Shown: piece after piece, positions 22,621 to 33,499 of the stretch
Numbering within the stretch: position 1 is the first letter of the stretch
Layout of the letters: every line of letters starts with the position of its first letter
Source of the DNA: Hymenopus coronatus
Taxonomy: Eukaryota > Arthropoda > Insecta > Mantodea > Hymenopodidae
DNA: 64,000 nt
Direction: 5' to 3'
Assembly (NCBI GenBank): GCA_030762935.1
Contig: CM060884.1
Span: 71,053,696 to 71,117,695 of the forward strand
Notes under the pieces: model-generated
What the model was told of the DNA's origin: nothing
Databases searched by the model: none
What the model saw: the letters and a program-made list of their open reading frames with translations, nothing else
Translations under genes and position numbers: made by a program

Positions 22621-23869
22621 TTATAGATGAATAGTTTTTCCCAAATGAAATGTTTTATCATCTATCCATCCTTACTTCACTGGCTGTATCAACAATCGGA
22701 AAGCATTCTTCCATGAATCCATTGTGATTCTAGGCTGTGTTTCTGTGCTACACAGTTCTAAAACTATGCATCAATGTTTCACTAATTTAGCAGTATTTGT
22801 ATAATTTGTCAACAACATTCAAAGTTACAAAATTAAATTACATACATTTTCATATACATTTCTGGTTACGTACCTATACTATAATGCCTTTGTTTTATGC
22901 CAAGGCCATAGATTGTAAAATATGTGCTCTGCACACATTCTACTGTACTATGGCATTTTGTGTTCCATAACTCCTACTTTACTTACTCATTAGTGTTAGT
23001 AACATGTATTATATAAGTTATAAGTGTTGTTGAAAGGGGTGTCCAAGTGTACAAAGACATTCTTGACATAGTTGTTGAAACTACCATTCTTACACATAAG
23101 TTGTTCTTGCTTAATGTTCATAATTGCTGCACTATGGTCGCACAGTAGGATTTCAGTTTTAAAAGTTTAGTAGCAATGTGAACAGAGGCTTTTGAAACAC
23201 CCACCTGCTGTGCAACACAGCTGAGAGACTTCTTAGGTTAGTGTTGGAATACAACACCAATTTTTATCTAGTTTTTCCCCAGAGTTTAGTGATCCCATTC
23301 CAAATTTATTGACCAAACATCTCGCAGTGTCTCTACCCAGAGCTGGATAATCAGGTAATTGCTGCTGTAATTGTCTGCACGCCTGCCTAAGCGTGAATTT
23401 GTTGGGCAGGCATTTCCATGGACTAATAAGAGAATAACATTCTTAAGAAAATCACACATAACACATATATTGTCAAAACAGTTCATGACACAAAGCAATG
23501 AGTGAGACAGCTTACAGATAATTTAACACATCCTGCGCTTCTGCTGTGCAGTGGCATAATATCAAGGAGTTTGCCATCTCGGCCAGTGAAGACACTACTA
23601 ATTCATAGTCTGATTACATACAACCCCCAATGCTATAGTATTCCTCCTTTTAGTCAATTCTTCTTAGGTCATTCTTAACTATTTGCCCATGTAATTTCCT
23701 TTAGGTTTCATATTTTATTCCTTTTTATAATCAAAATTTTTCTAATTAATATTTCTCTATCCCAGTTTTTCCATTTTGTTGTCAACTTTATTTGATTACA
23801 GTATAATATACAATGAGAATCTGTAATCACTTATAAAATATTGGACATATTTATCTTTGTGTCTTATGT
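22621..23869. other. No gene recognised
   Basis: Mostly unique-looking AT-rich DNA. A broken minus-strand frame around 23040-23400 (ARCLVNKFGMGSLNSGEK, KTEILLCDHSAAIMN) could be an old coding remnant of unknown type. Confidence 0.4.
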
Positions 23870-23873
23870 TTAA

Positions 23874-24502
23874 CCCAGTCACATCATATTTAAATGCCCA
23901 TGCAACTAACCAAGAAATAGGATTTAAATACCGAATTGTAGGGTGGTAACAGCTTAATGCTTATAAAAGCATTTAAAATCAACCAATAAGTATTTTTTGC
24001 TGAAAATTTGCATGCATAATATTTTGCAGTAAAAGTGTATACAATGAGGTTACTGTCAGTTCTAGTCCAATTCCAGCTGGCACTGTAATACAAATGCATC
24101 TTGAAGAGCCTGGTACATCATCATTGTTTTTAAAATTATTTTCCTCACCCAATTCATTTTCACTGTCACCTTCTTCAGACACTGTTTCATATTCAGAATA
24201 ATCACCACTTTCACTGTCACTCTCTAATACACTTTGTATCAGTTTTCTCAAATCCTTCTCGCCATCCATATGGATTCTTTGCTTGGACATGATGGCTACT
24301 GTTGCGAGTGAAATAATACTAAACTGAAATTATTTTTCCTGGGGAATTACAAACGCCACATGTCAGTATTTTATTCCAGACGCATACAAATGACATCTGT
24401 GAGAGGGAGCCTAAACTAGATGACATTATATAGAGCAGTGCATCTTACAAGCTTCATATGCCAAAAATGTGCAAGCCGTGGTCGTCAAATGATGTGAATG
24501 GT
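23874..24502 (-). mobile_element. piggyBac-like deletion element with TTAA ends
   Basis: TTAA at 23870-23873 and 24503-24506 flank inverted ends CCCAGTCACATCAT / ACCATTCACATCAT. Inside, a minus frame (23979-24290) begins MSKQRIHMDGEKDLRKLIQS and continues with an acidic ESDSESGDYSEYE tract, typical of piggyBac transposase N-termini. The DDE core is missing, so this is an internally deleted, non-autonomous copy. Confidence 0.65.
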
Positions 24503-24589
24503 TTAAGTTTCTGTTTCCTCCCCCGTGTTTATTACATTTCTCTATGCACTTTTCCCTCTTATGCTGCCAGAAAGTTTTGTCTGTCCATA

Positions 24590-24956
24590 TATTCTAGTCT
24601 CAGTTCTACTTCTTTCCCAAAGTCTATAGTGAATTTGATAGTAAAATACATTTATTTTCATCCTTTTAAGTACGTAATACACAAACATTTTATGCAACTT
24701 TTCTATACTTAAACTCTTATATACTATAAAATTCATTATGTATTAAATATTTTGTTATGATTTTCATAATTTCTTGTTCACATTTGTTATTTATTTCATT
24801 TGGTAATTTATTGAATAGTTATCTTCCTATAATTTGTATTGAATGATTGTTTAACATTATCCTTAGCGTTGTTCTGAAGTAATTGTCATTAATTCTCAAA
24901 CCATCATGTTTATTACAATTCTTTTGATGTTTTTATGTAAAATTGTTTTTATACTT
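24590..24956 (-). pseudogene. LINE ORF2 3' end (jockey-like), decayed
   Basis: The minus-strand translation gives NKHDGLRINDNYFRTTLRIM, LFNKLPNEINNK and YLIHNEFYSI, matching the C-terminal end of the LINEs at 2600-3470 and 53150-54600. Confidence 0.6.
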
Positions 24957-24981
24957 TCATATATATATATATATATATATA
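24957..24981. repeat. (AT)n microsatellite
   Basis: About 22 bp of alternating AT. Confidence 0.9.
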
Positions 24982-25439
24982 ATTACAGGGTGTTATGGAT
25001 ATGAGTGCAGATTTTGCAAGCTGGAGATCCAAATATGACAATAAAGTTCAATAACAAATTTCATCTATCTGAAAGGTAACAGATAATTGAACATTATTGA
25101 ATACATTATCTGCAGTCTGGCAATAGAATAGGGCTCAAGAACTGAATGTTTTGTTTTGGTTTTCAGCCAAACTAATGTTTGCACTTGAAGTTCAGTTCCT
25201 GTGTACCTGAGTGTTTATACTGCCACTAACAAGGGTTGGGGTGGCTTTCTTTCAAGCTATCTGATCATATTCATGAGACATGAATTAGCAGCTGCGTAAG
25301 AAGCTATGCATAAGATTTAGTCTGATCAAAGATAAAGCAAATTGAAATGTGAATTATAAAATACCTCATTTAAGTATGTCGTGGAGAATTAAATCAAAGT
25401 CACATCTTAGCTAATTAGGAAATATATATATGGTCAATA

Positions 25440-25860
25440 ACTGCAACATCAGTATGGTATATTCATTTAGAGTAGATACTCAAATTTGTGCATCTTCTTG
25501 GTTAATTTTTGCCCTACCATCATTAGAGCTGCTGCATTCTGCCCAATCTCTAGGGCTGCTTCAAACGCACATTTACGAAGATCATCAGTGGTAGCGACCT
25601 TGTCATGATACACCTTAGTCTTCAAATATCCCCAGAAATAATGATTGAGCTTTACCCTAAGCAAGAAGCATATCTAGATATGCTTGATTTATAAAGGCTG
25701 CAATAGTTGGAATGCATTCTGCACATCTGAAGCACTGACAGAACCAGCTGTTGTTCAAGGTGTCGAGGCACAACATTACTGTTAATATTCCTCACCTGCT
25801 TCTGTAGTTGCCAAACATATGAGCATGACTTTATTCCAGTAAACATTTTAGAATCTAATT
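25440..25860 (-). pseudogene. Tc1/mariner-like transposase fragment
   Basis: The minus frame 25467-25664 encodes NHYFWGYLKTKVYHDKVATT, matching the segment around the third catalytic residue of DDE_3 transposases (usually ...DFFFWGYLK). Adjacent codons do not follow the expected order, so the copy is rearranged. The DNA end cagggtgttatgg at 24987 may belong to it. Confidence 0.55.
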
Positions 25861-26149
25861 CTTTAATTTCATTTTGTGGCTAAAGTACTCATTTTAGCAA
25901 CAAACAGTAAAATCATGAATAACTCATCTTTTGTAGCTTTACCTTTCTATTCTAATTGCAGAAGTAAACGAAATCGGAGTGGTGACATAATCACAATCAA
26001 ATATTTGAACAATTTTATTTTTTATTTATGCAGCCATGCTCTGTAGAGGAAAATGGTACAGGAACTTATATTTCAGCTGAACATCAGGAAGTTGCTGTGG
26101 AAGTGTATAATTTTGTAAACAAGTTTCTACATACCAACATTGTTTATGA

Positions 26150-27290
26150 AGGCTGTTTTGGAACACTGATACATTTGAATGGAATAGATGAGTTGGATTT
26201 GTAACATTTTTAAGTATCACTTATGTATCGTTTTATCAGACCGGTTTAGAAGCCATGTGGGCTTCCTTGTCAATGGTTTCCAACTGAATCTCTACAGAAT
26301 GTTCCATGTTGAGGTGTGTTGGTCCCTGGTGAACTTCCACAATGTGTTTTGTGGTGGCAATTCAAAGTTGAATGTGTGGCGTTGGTCTTTAACAATGTGG
26401 ATTTTCTCTCAGATCTCAAACTCAGCTGCAATTTGGTGGGTTTTATGCAAAATAGTTTGGTGATATTTCATGGTTAGTAGCTCAGAAGAGGTATGCAACA
26501 GCTCATTTGTCAGTTTGTTTATGTTTTAATGCTCTGCTACAACTTAAAAGACCAAATCCCAGAACTTAAAAAATCAGGAATCTACAGAATAGATTGCAAA
26601 TTGCAACAAACTTTACATAGGAAAAACAAAAAGATGTCTTGAAACTACACTAAAAGAAGAGCAGTAAAATACAAACAAACTGACAAATTAGCTGTTGCAC
26701 ACCACTTCTGGACTACTAACCATGAAATAGCACCAAAAATATTCCTTATAAAACCTGCCAGATATGCACCAGAGCTTGACAACTGGAAGAAAACCCACAT
26801 TATTAAAGGCCTCACTGTGGCCAAGTGGTTAGACCACTTGCCTCTCACCTCTCACCTAGACAGCCCGGGTTCGATCCCAAGCAACCGCATGTGAGATTTG
26901 TGGTGGACAAGGCGGTACAGGGGCGGGTTTTCTCCGGGTTCTCCAGTTCCCCCACCATCACATTCCACCAGGGCTCCATCTTAATGTATCATCAGTGTCA
27001 TCGCCTGTGGTGCCAGAGCAATAAAAGTGGGAGTTAAACACTACAAAAAAAAAAAAAAGAACACATTGTTAAAAACCAACATCACACATTCAACTTTAAA
27101 TTACTGCCACAAAACACATTGTGGAAGTTCATCAATCAGTCACCAGGGACCAACACACCTCAACATGGAACATCCTGTAGAAATTCAGTTGGAAACCACT
27201 GACAAGGAAGCCCACATGGCTTCTGAACTGGTCTGGTAAAATGATACATAAGTGATATTAAAATTGTTACAAATCCAACTTGCCTATTCT
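26150..27290 (+). mobile_element. PLE foldback with GIY-YIG remnant, interrupted by a SINE
   Basis: Arms at 26180-26480 (inverted) and 26630-27280 share the tail and pLTR. The termini ttggatttgtaac and gttacaaatccaa are reverse complements. The plus strand reads KKSGIYRIDC, then KLAVAHHFWTTNHEI in a shifted frame. Hammerhead-like cores are TTGACAA at 26273-26267 (-) and CTGACAA at 27199-27205 (+), each with stem II GGAAGCC/GGCTTCT. Confidence 0.8.
26808..27058 (+). mobile_element. tRNA-derived SINE (family B)
   Basis: The head has TGGCCAAGTGGTTAGA and GGTTCGATCCC, with an A tail at 27045-27058. The flanks acccacattattaaa and aacacattgttaaa are an aged target duplication in the PLE tail. A second copy is at 63233-63456. 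Confidence 0.9.
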
Positions 27291-27299
27291 AAGTTTCCA

Positions 27300-27713
27300 C
27301 ATGTTTTATTATTTCTTACCTGTTGTTAAGGTGGCTTTTTTTCTGCAGTTTAAAAACTTAAAACTTTTCCATTCCTCTTTCTGGAGCATTCCTAGCTGAT
27401 AGTTTTACTATCCATCGTCTTACTGATTTTTCTCATTGCCTTTATTTGTTTGGTAATCTGTGCTACATTTATTTCACTTAACTTGCACTTTCTATTCTTA
27501 TGTTATTTGATTTGTTAATTCAAAATTTATGCATGCTGTCTTTTTTACATTTATTACCATATCTAAGTTGTGGTAATATTCCTTTATGATGTTTAATATC
27601 GAGATTGACCTATTTTCTATCTCTGAGTTGTCTGGTTCTTATTTATGACTCATGTCATCAGCATACCCAGTTGCTATACCTCCCGTTGATTCTTTTAGGT
27701 ATGAATAGGGTCT
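27300..27713 (-). pseudogene. LINE reverse transcriptase fragment with YADD
   Basis: The minus strand encodes YLKESTGGIATGYADDMS, containing the YADD catalytic box, then INVKKTACINFEL in the same reading direction. It may be the downstream part of the LINE whose endonuclease is at 28798-29250. Confidence 0.7.
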
Positions 27714-28195
27714 TTCAAAAGTAAGTTCAAACCTTAAACCTCTATTAATATTATAATATTTGAGGTAGGAAAAGAAACCAAAAACATCAATGTTGGGCAA
27801 ACAATGGGATTTACAAAGCATTGTAAAGATACTCACTGTTCTCTTGTTTAACGAATAGCATTCTGTCTAGGACACTATGTACAGCATTTTTCAGATAATC
27901 TCTTGGAATATTGACAGTTTCTTGCGAGATGGTTTCTTTCAGTTGCAGTGGGGTTGTTTGATGTGTTACAAAAACTTGTAGGCAGCTCTATAACCAAATG
28001 TTCCCCTGATTGAGATCTGGAGATCGGAGGCAACATTGTTGGGAATTACTATTGGTGACATGATCACCAAAGATATGCATAATTAGTTTGCAGGGGTGTG
28101 GATGTGGGATGGAGTGCCATCTTGCATGAAGATTGTTCTCAATCGTACTGCAACTGAAAGATTCTAAATTGCAAGAAATTGCCAATATTCTAAGA

Positions 28196-28581
28196 TGTTA
28201 TAACTAGAAGAATTTTCGGGGCTGAGAAGCCGTGGTGTGCTGGAGTTTTCAGATACGGACGTTTGGTTCACAACTGCGGTGAACATCTTCAGTTGCGTGG
28301 TCTAAGTCTTTTCAGTGAGGGTTTGGTCGCAACCGACTCGCGACTCGGCTGAAATAGCGGCAGTATTTATACTTGGGCTGCTCTCACGCGATTGTTCCGG
28401 CTGGAGCTGCATGTGTGGTTGTGGTGGAAGTAGGGCTAACGCTATTTCAGCCAATGAATCAGTTGCGACCAAACCCTCACCGAGAAGACTTAAACCATGC
28501 TACTGAAGATGTTCACCGCAGTTGTGAGCGAAACGTCCAGCAGACCACGGCTTCCCAGCCCGGAAAATACTTCTAGTTATA
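28196..28581. mobile_element. Small hammerhead-bearing foldback element
   Basis: A palindrome of about 386 bp has ends ttataactagaag and cttctagttataa and a unique centre around 28355-28440. Both arms contain cgcagttgtga... and acttagaccac-type blocks. There is no coding capacity. Each arm has one hammerhead-like core: CTGAAGA ... CAAA at 28295-28265 (-) and an intact one at 28503-28543 (+). Confidence 0.8.
28498..28545 (+). ncRNA. Hammerhead ribozyme, intact core
   Basis: CTGAAGA (28503-28509), 6-bp stem II GTTCAC/GTGAGC (28511-28516 with 28524-28529, one wobble), GAAA (28530-28533), minimal stem III CG, UC, predicted cleavage after 28537. Stem I pairs TGCT (28498-28501) with AGCA (28539-28542). 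Confidence 0.75.
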
Positions 28582-28797
28582 ATTTGGAATCTGGCTGTGA
28601 AAGCTTACAACTACTGATGATTCTAAGATATCTGTAGAATGATGTGCATGGTGTCGCTGAGAGAATGCTACACATTGAACAAGTATCCATCCCCATTGCC
28701 CAACACGTAGGTTTTCATTTTATTTGTTTTTTTTTTCATATCTCCATTAATAATATAATATTTATAGCAATTTGTTTGAACTTGCTTTTGAAAGACC

Positions 28798-30490
28798 CAT
28801 ATTTAAAGAAAGGAAGGGTCCTAATTTTGAGCTTTATCACACCTCTGATGCAAAACTTCCATGTCGTTCTCTAACTTTCTGTAAAAGCTTGTATCATAAA
28901 AGTGTGACATTCCTGGTGGATTGTATAGTGCACCTAAACTTAAGTTTTGGCATTTTCTTGCCACACTTTGTAACATGACTCACGTCATTCCCTCAACACC
29001 TGTACCTTTTATTTCTGTTGCTCTGAAATTTCCTTCCTTTCTGTTACCCTGAGTTCTCTCCTTTCTTTTTCAAAATATTCATAACTCTCCATAATTGTCA
29101 CTTCCGTTTTTGATAGCCATGTTTCCACCACTGCTATCACATCACCCCACTTCAACACTTGTGCTAACTTGCCTTTGGTGATATTGTCTATTAATCCTTC
29201 CACATTCCAACATATTACCACCAGGGTTGGCCCATCTGATACCGAATTCATCCTTCATGTCTAAATTGTTGCAGCTTTGCTTTGTCCTGGTTAGCCTACC
29301 TTCCTGCTGTATTTTAGATCTCCCCTGATCTTTGATTGTCAAGATGCTCTCTCCTGGAGTTGATATGACACTGTATCCCTTCTCCATCTTTTCATGTGTC
29401 TATCCTTGCTAGTACATGACTTCTCGCATCGTCAATCAGCTATTTGTATGGGCTGACATCACATCCATGGCTTGTTGCTTTCCCTGTCTGTGACGGTACC
29501 CAATCTCCTTTACTGACCTGAATTCTTTTGACCGTTTGCTTGCTGAGTTCTCGGAATTCTGTCAACATATAACTACATGCCTCACATATAGCTCTTCTCC
29601 CCTTTGTTGCCCTCCGTGGTGTAGTGGTTATCATGCTAACTTCATATACCTAAAGTCGCGTGTTCAAACCCGGTGGAGGACGATGGATTTTTTCGGGTGT
29701 AAAAATCCTTAGCATGGCTTCCTTGAGAAGGGAAGTAAAGCTGTTGGTCCTGTGTTGTAGATTTACAGCACTAAAAGAATCTCAAGCCAGATAGAGAGGC
29801 CTCTGAGCAAAATTAAGCAGTCTCATGTCCAGTATGGAATGGGACACTGAGAACCATAGCAGTTAAAGAGCATCCATAAATAACACGCCATTTACATTTT
29901 TTTCTTCTCCCTTCATTTCTAGCTTTTTTCATCTCTTTTAGTAATTTGTGTCTTATTTGTTGTTCTTTATTTCCGTAGTCATTCTCAATATTCTTGTGCC
30001 TTTCAGGTTTCTTGTACTGCTTAATATTCTCTATTTAAAATTCATAATTGCTACTTTAACTAGAATTGCTCTTGGTTTCCGTCCTTGTCATCCTATTCTA
30101 AAGGAGCCTGTAATTTCCCTGACTGTGAGTTAAATGTTGAGTTTTCCTTCTATAATTTCCCCCTCCTCATATCTTTCTTTCTCTTTGTTCTTCTAATCCA
30201 AAGATCACTACATTCAGTTTTCTATTAGTGTGTGCCAATTTCTCTCATTGGATTATACTGTTTTTGCATTCCACTAATTCTTTTCTTTCTAATTCCATCT
30301 GGTTTACGTTTCTTTTTATCTCTTCCATGTTCTTTTCCATTTTTTTCTTCTCTTCTTTTAATATCTTTTATATTGTCTGCTATGCTTATCATTATTGTCC
30401 TCTTTTCATCCATTCCCAGTCTTGGATTGATTTCTACATCTATTACTAATAGGACCACCAGCGCTAATGTGATTAAAAAACTTAGCATTT
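28798..30490 (-). pseudogene. LINE 5' part: 2A-like leader, basic region and APE endonuclease
   Basis: On the minus strand the frame 30225-30488 starts MLSFLITLALVVLLVIDVEI, followed by NPRLG. This matches a hydrophobic leader plus a decayed 2A-like signal (consensus D-V/I-E-x-N-P-G-P), then a Lys/Arg-rich stretch. Further on, LVVICWNVEGLIDNI, DVIAVVETWLS (29250-29010) and LGALYNPPGMSHFYDTSFYR (28940-28830) are the N-terminal half of an apurinic-like endonuclease. A SINE at 29605-29902 splits it. This layout fits CR1-like clades. Confidence 0.75.
29605..29902 (+). mobile_element. tRNA-derived SINE (family A)
   Basis: A full-length copy with short flanking duplications tcttctccc on both sides (about 29593 and 29903), inserted into the LINE. 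Confidence 0.9.
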
Positions 30491-30499
30491 TAATTGAAT

Positions 30500-31240
30500 T
30501 GAATTTATTTATCAGTCATTGGGTAAATACAAAAATTTACAATAGACTTCGTCACTTACAACTATACATACATAAAACAACACTCAAACTCATATGCTAT
30601 TCTTGTTCAGCTCTTCAGGTTCCAGAACACTATATACAGGATTTTTCATCAACCATGTAGAGACTCTTATTCTTAAATACCTGAAGATTGAGGTTACATT
30701 TTCTTTATTTCTATTTGGAGTGCTCTATACAACTGTAACACTATACCCATCTTTCTGTTTTAATTAGTGTTCACCTCTTCATGCTGACGCAAGCAAGTCC
30801 GGAAAATTTTAGCATTCACATATGGACAACCATACACTGCACATTTCTATATATTGTCATAATACAATGGCTTAACAGAAGTGGTTGGTTGGTATCTAAT
30901 GTTGAGCAGTTGGCAGTGAAGCCATTCGCTCTCTTGCATTCCAATATGTTGGTGTCATATTATCATGTCGACTCAAGGTTGGGCAGCGCAGTAGATGGTT
31001 TCCATCCATATCTTCTTTAAGTGTACAGAAAGGATGCAGAGGAGATCTCACTATACCAATCCTGAATAAATGTTTATTGAGACAGTCATGGCCTGTTAGG
31101 AGTCTAAAAGTTGCTACAGAGGATTTTCTTGGTAATGTAGTGATTCTGGTCGTGTTATTACACACATTTTCAGATTGTTTTCCTTTTGTTTGTAATACAT
31201 TGTCTTCTTTAATTTTGTTATTATATGTTGATATAATGAT
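30500..31240 (-). pseudogene. LINE C-terminal segment after RNase H
   Basis: The minus frame 30896-31165 encodes SVATFRLLTGHDCLNKHLFR, IGIVRSP and EDMDGNHLLRC, the conserved tail of R1/jockey-type ORF2 proteins. It lies directly upstream of the 2A/endonuclease LINE but is a 3' end, so it is a separate insertion. Confidence 0.75.
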
Positions 31241-31800
31241 TCTTTTGATAGAGTGATAACTTATTGGATCTGATGAAAAAAAATCTAAAGTGGTTCCATT
31301 CCTTCAAGATGCAAGTCATCTTGAACTGTCTGAGGTGTCATCAGGGTTGATAATTAGTCAATAACACTATTGCCTCCAAATCTCACTTTGTTTCCTTCTA
31401 AACAATGTATGATACACACACACCCTATTTTTTGGCTGACACTTGTTAAGTGTAATGCACTGTATGCTGCTTTTGGAAATACCAGTAAATTCAGACATTA
31501 AACAGAGAATATTGCCTTAAACAAGTTCAGGTACTTTTCATAAAACTTACCATATACATTAAGAGGAATTCTTGTGATGTCATTTTAAGGAGGTTTCCAT
31601 GTGTATTTTACATTACATTGGCATTGCATACCTTTGCCATTACTTAAACTTCACATGCTGACTGGAAGCAGCCATTACTATGAACTACACAGCACATGTG
31701 CATGTTACGTAAAGAAATAATGATTAAAATTCAGTAATTTCCATTACTTAATTATTCATACTCTGTGATTTAGACAACATTGTGTAGTTTAATGTGATAA
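31241..31800. other. No gene recognised
   Basis: Nothing recognised on either strand. Confidence 0.5.
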
Positions 31801-32330
31801 TTGTGTACTTCTCTGTGCAATATTTTTATGGAGAAAAGTGGTAAAACTTTCAGCAGCCAATCAGAGCCTTTGCAACTGGTTACTTTTGTTCTCATTCCTG
31901 GAGAAGTGCAGATATATGGAGAATATGGATTTTCTAAGGACATTTGTAAATTTAGCTTTCTCTTTCAGCTGATCTGTGGACCAAAAGTACTCTGCAACTG
32001 CAGATTTCTCTGTTTATATTTCACATTTCTCATTTGTTCTTTAAACTTTTGTGTGTCTTGTTGTTCTCTTGTCTTCTTTATGTAGACATTCTTGCAATCT
32101 TCATAACTAATTTCATAAACACCAGGTTGTGTCTTTTGTGTTCTTTAAGCAATGCTTATTGCCTTGGACTATGGTTATGCTTTCTAAAGAAATTTAAACA
32201 AAGAAGAAGAAGAAAACAAATTGCCACATTCAGCAACATAAAAGAAACAAAGATTAAAAATCTCAACTTCCACCCATGGGCTTTCCGGAAATTCACAGAA
32301 ATATTCAAACCTGTTTCTCATATCAATTAA
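31801..32330 (-). pseudogene. PLE fragment: GIY-YIG remnant
   Basis: Minus-strand codons give PGVYEISYEDCKNVYIKKT and QMRNVKYKQRN (about 32140-32020), a decayed GIY-YIG nuclease with its usual downstream motif. Confidence 0.7.
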
Positions 32331-32885
32331 CTGTAAAAACACAGCATCACACTCAAACTTCACTAGTTGAAATGGGTAACTTACTTTGGACGTGTTTTGG
32401 TGGCTATTGTCACCATCTTCAGCGGAGATTCACTGATAAACTCATGGTAGCAGCCTGAACTGTGTAGATGCATTTAGAAATGAGATTGTTTGTGGTATAT
32501 CAAAATTTATGACTTTTTTTTTTTGAAATAATAGAAACGGTTTATCCAATTGGATTCTGCACTGATTTTAATAACTTGGGTTCACCATAAAAATCTAAAT
32601 TATGGTTGAACCCAAGTTATTAAAATCACTGCAGAATCCAATTGGATTAACAGTTTGGGAAAATCTATTAATTTTAAAAAAACAAATACCATAAATTTTG
32701 ATATATCACAAACGGTTTCATCTCAAAATTCATCTACCCAGAAGAAGGACTTTTCAGGCCACGAGTTCATCAGTAAATCTCTGCTGAAGATGGTGGAAAT
32801 AGCCACTGAAACATCTCCGAAGTAAGTTATTTATTTCAACTAGTGAAGCTTGAGTGTGATTCTGTGGTTTTACTCTTTAATTGAT
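32330..32885. mobile_element. PLE-derived long palindrome with a hammerhead in each arm
   Basis: Arms of about 265 bp meet at a 20-bp centre near 32590. The innermost 38 bp on each side, around ccaattggattctgc, are nearly perfect. A decayed hammerhead (AAAA for GAAA) is at 32385-32424 (-), and a better one at 32780-32820 (+). The minus-strand motif next to aacttcactagttgaaat recurs in the right arm. Confidence 0.85.
32780..32822 (+). ncRNA. Hammerhead ribozyme-like motif
   Basis: CTGAAGA (32784-32790), 5-bp stem II GGTGG/CCACT, GAAA (32808-32811), then CATC where sister copies have the palindrome CATG. A cleavage UC follows. Sister copies are at 32385-32424 and 49476-49515. Confidence 0.65.
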
Positions 32886-33235
32886 TAGTTACTTCACTGT
32901 GCATTCCCATTAATGTTTCTCATATGTTCTTTAAAGCCTTATCTATGTCTTCCCTATGTATACTTTCTTGTCATCTTCATAACCAATTTCATAAATACAA
33001 GTTGGTTGTCATTGATGTTGGTCCTAAATATGTTCTTTAAGCAAGGCTTGTTAACTGCGACTAGGATTATACTGTGTTCATATTTACACTATAAGCCTAG
33101 CTCCAGCTATCAAACATTACTTAAAAAATATATTTTGGACCAACACGACAAAATTCCAGATGGGGTGGGGGAAGCTTCTGGTACTTATGAAATTGGATGT
33201 GAAGATGCTAGGCTTTTATTTATCCTTTGAATCCC
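32886..33235. pseudogene. PLE GIY-YIG fragments on both strands
   Basis: The minus strand at 32930-33000 reads IYEIGYEDDKKVYIGKT and the plus strand at 33170-33230 reads TYEIGCED, two facing remnants of the same nuclease. Confidence 0.6.
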
Positions 33236-33499
33236 TAATTACTGGAAGCAGGGGATTATTCTGGCGTTTGAGATTCCCTTATTCTTACCCTGGGAACCTG
33301 GTTCTCAGATCTTGAGGCAAGATTAGGGACTTCCTCCCTAATCTAAAGGGCATTGTTCTGGTTGCTAATTGCAGTGATTTCCCAACTGGGCAGTGGTGCC
33401 AACACTCTGGCAGAAGATATGAGTGGAGTACAAAGTGCTGTCCCCTAACATTGCAGTGGTGGTATGAGGGTCAGATTGAAAGTCGTGAGCAACATTTTT

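Larger units (their letters stand above)
27714..28797 (-). mobile_element. Tc1-like DNA transposon with inverted ends, split by a foldback
   Basis: The ends gggtctttcaaaagtaag and its near reverse complement at 28775-28797 form 25-bp inverted repeats with TA next to each. The minus strand between them reads FMQDGTPSHIHTPANYA, RSPDLN and VNIPRDYLKNAVHSVLDRM, matching the second half of a DDE_3 transposase. The first half is missing. The foldback at 28196-28581 sits inside. Confidence 0.65.

Noticed and set aside
26820..26880. Functional tRNA gene
   Set aside because: The A and B boxes belong to a SINE with an A tail and flanking duplications, and the cloverleaf is incomplete.
30232..30660. 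142-codon plus-strand frame rich in Phe, Leu and Ser
   Set aside because: It is antisense to the LINE leader and basic region, and its composition is that of a reverse complement of Lys-rich coding.
32540..32660. Transcription terminator-like perfect hairpin
   Set aside because: It is the centre of a much larger PLE palindrome, so insertion structure explains it.
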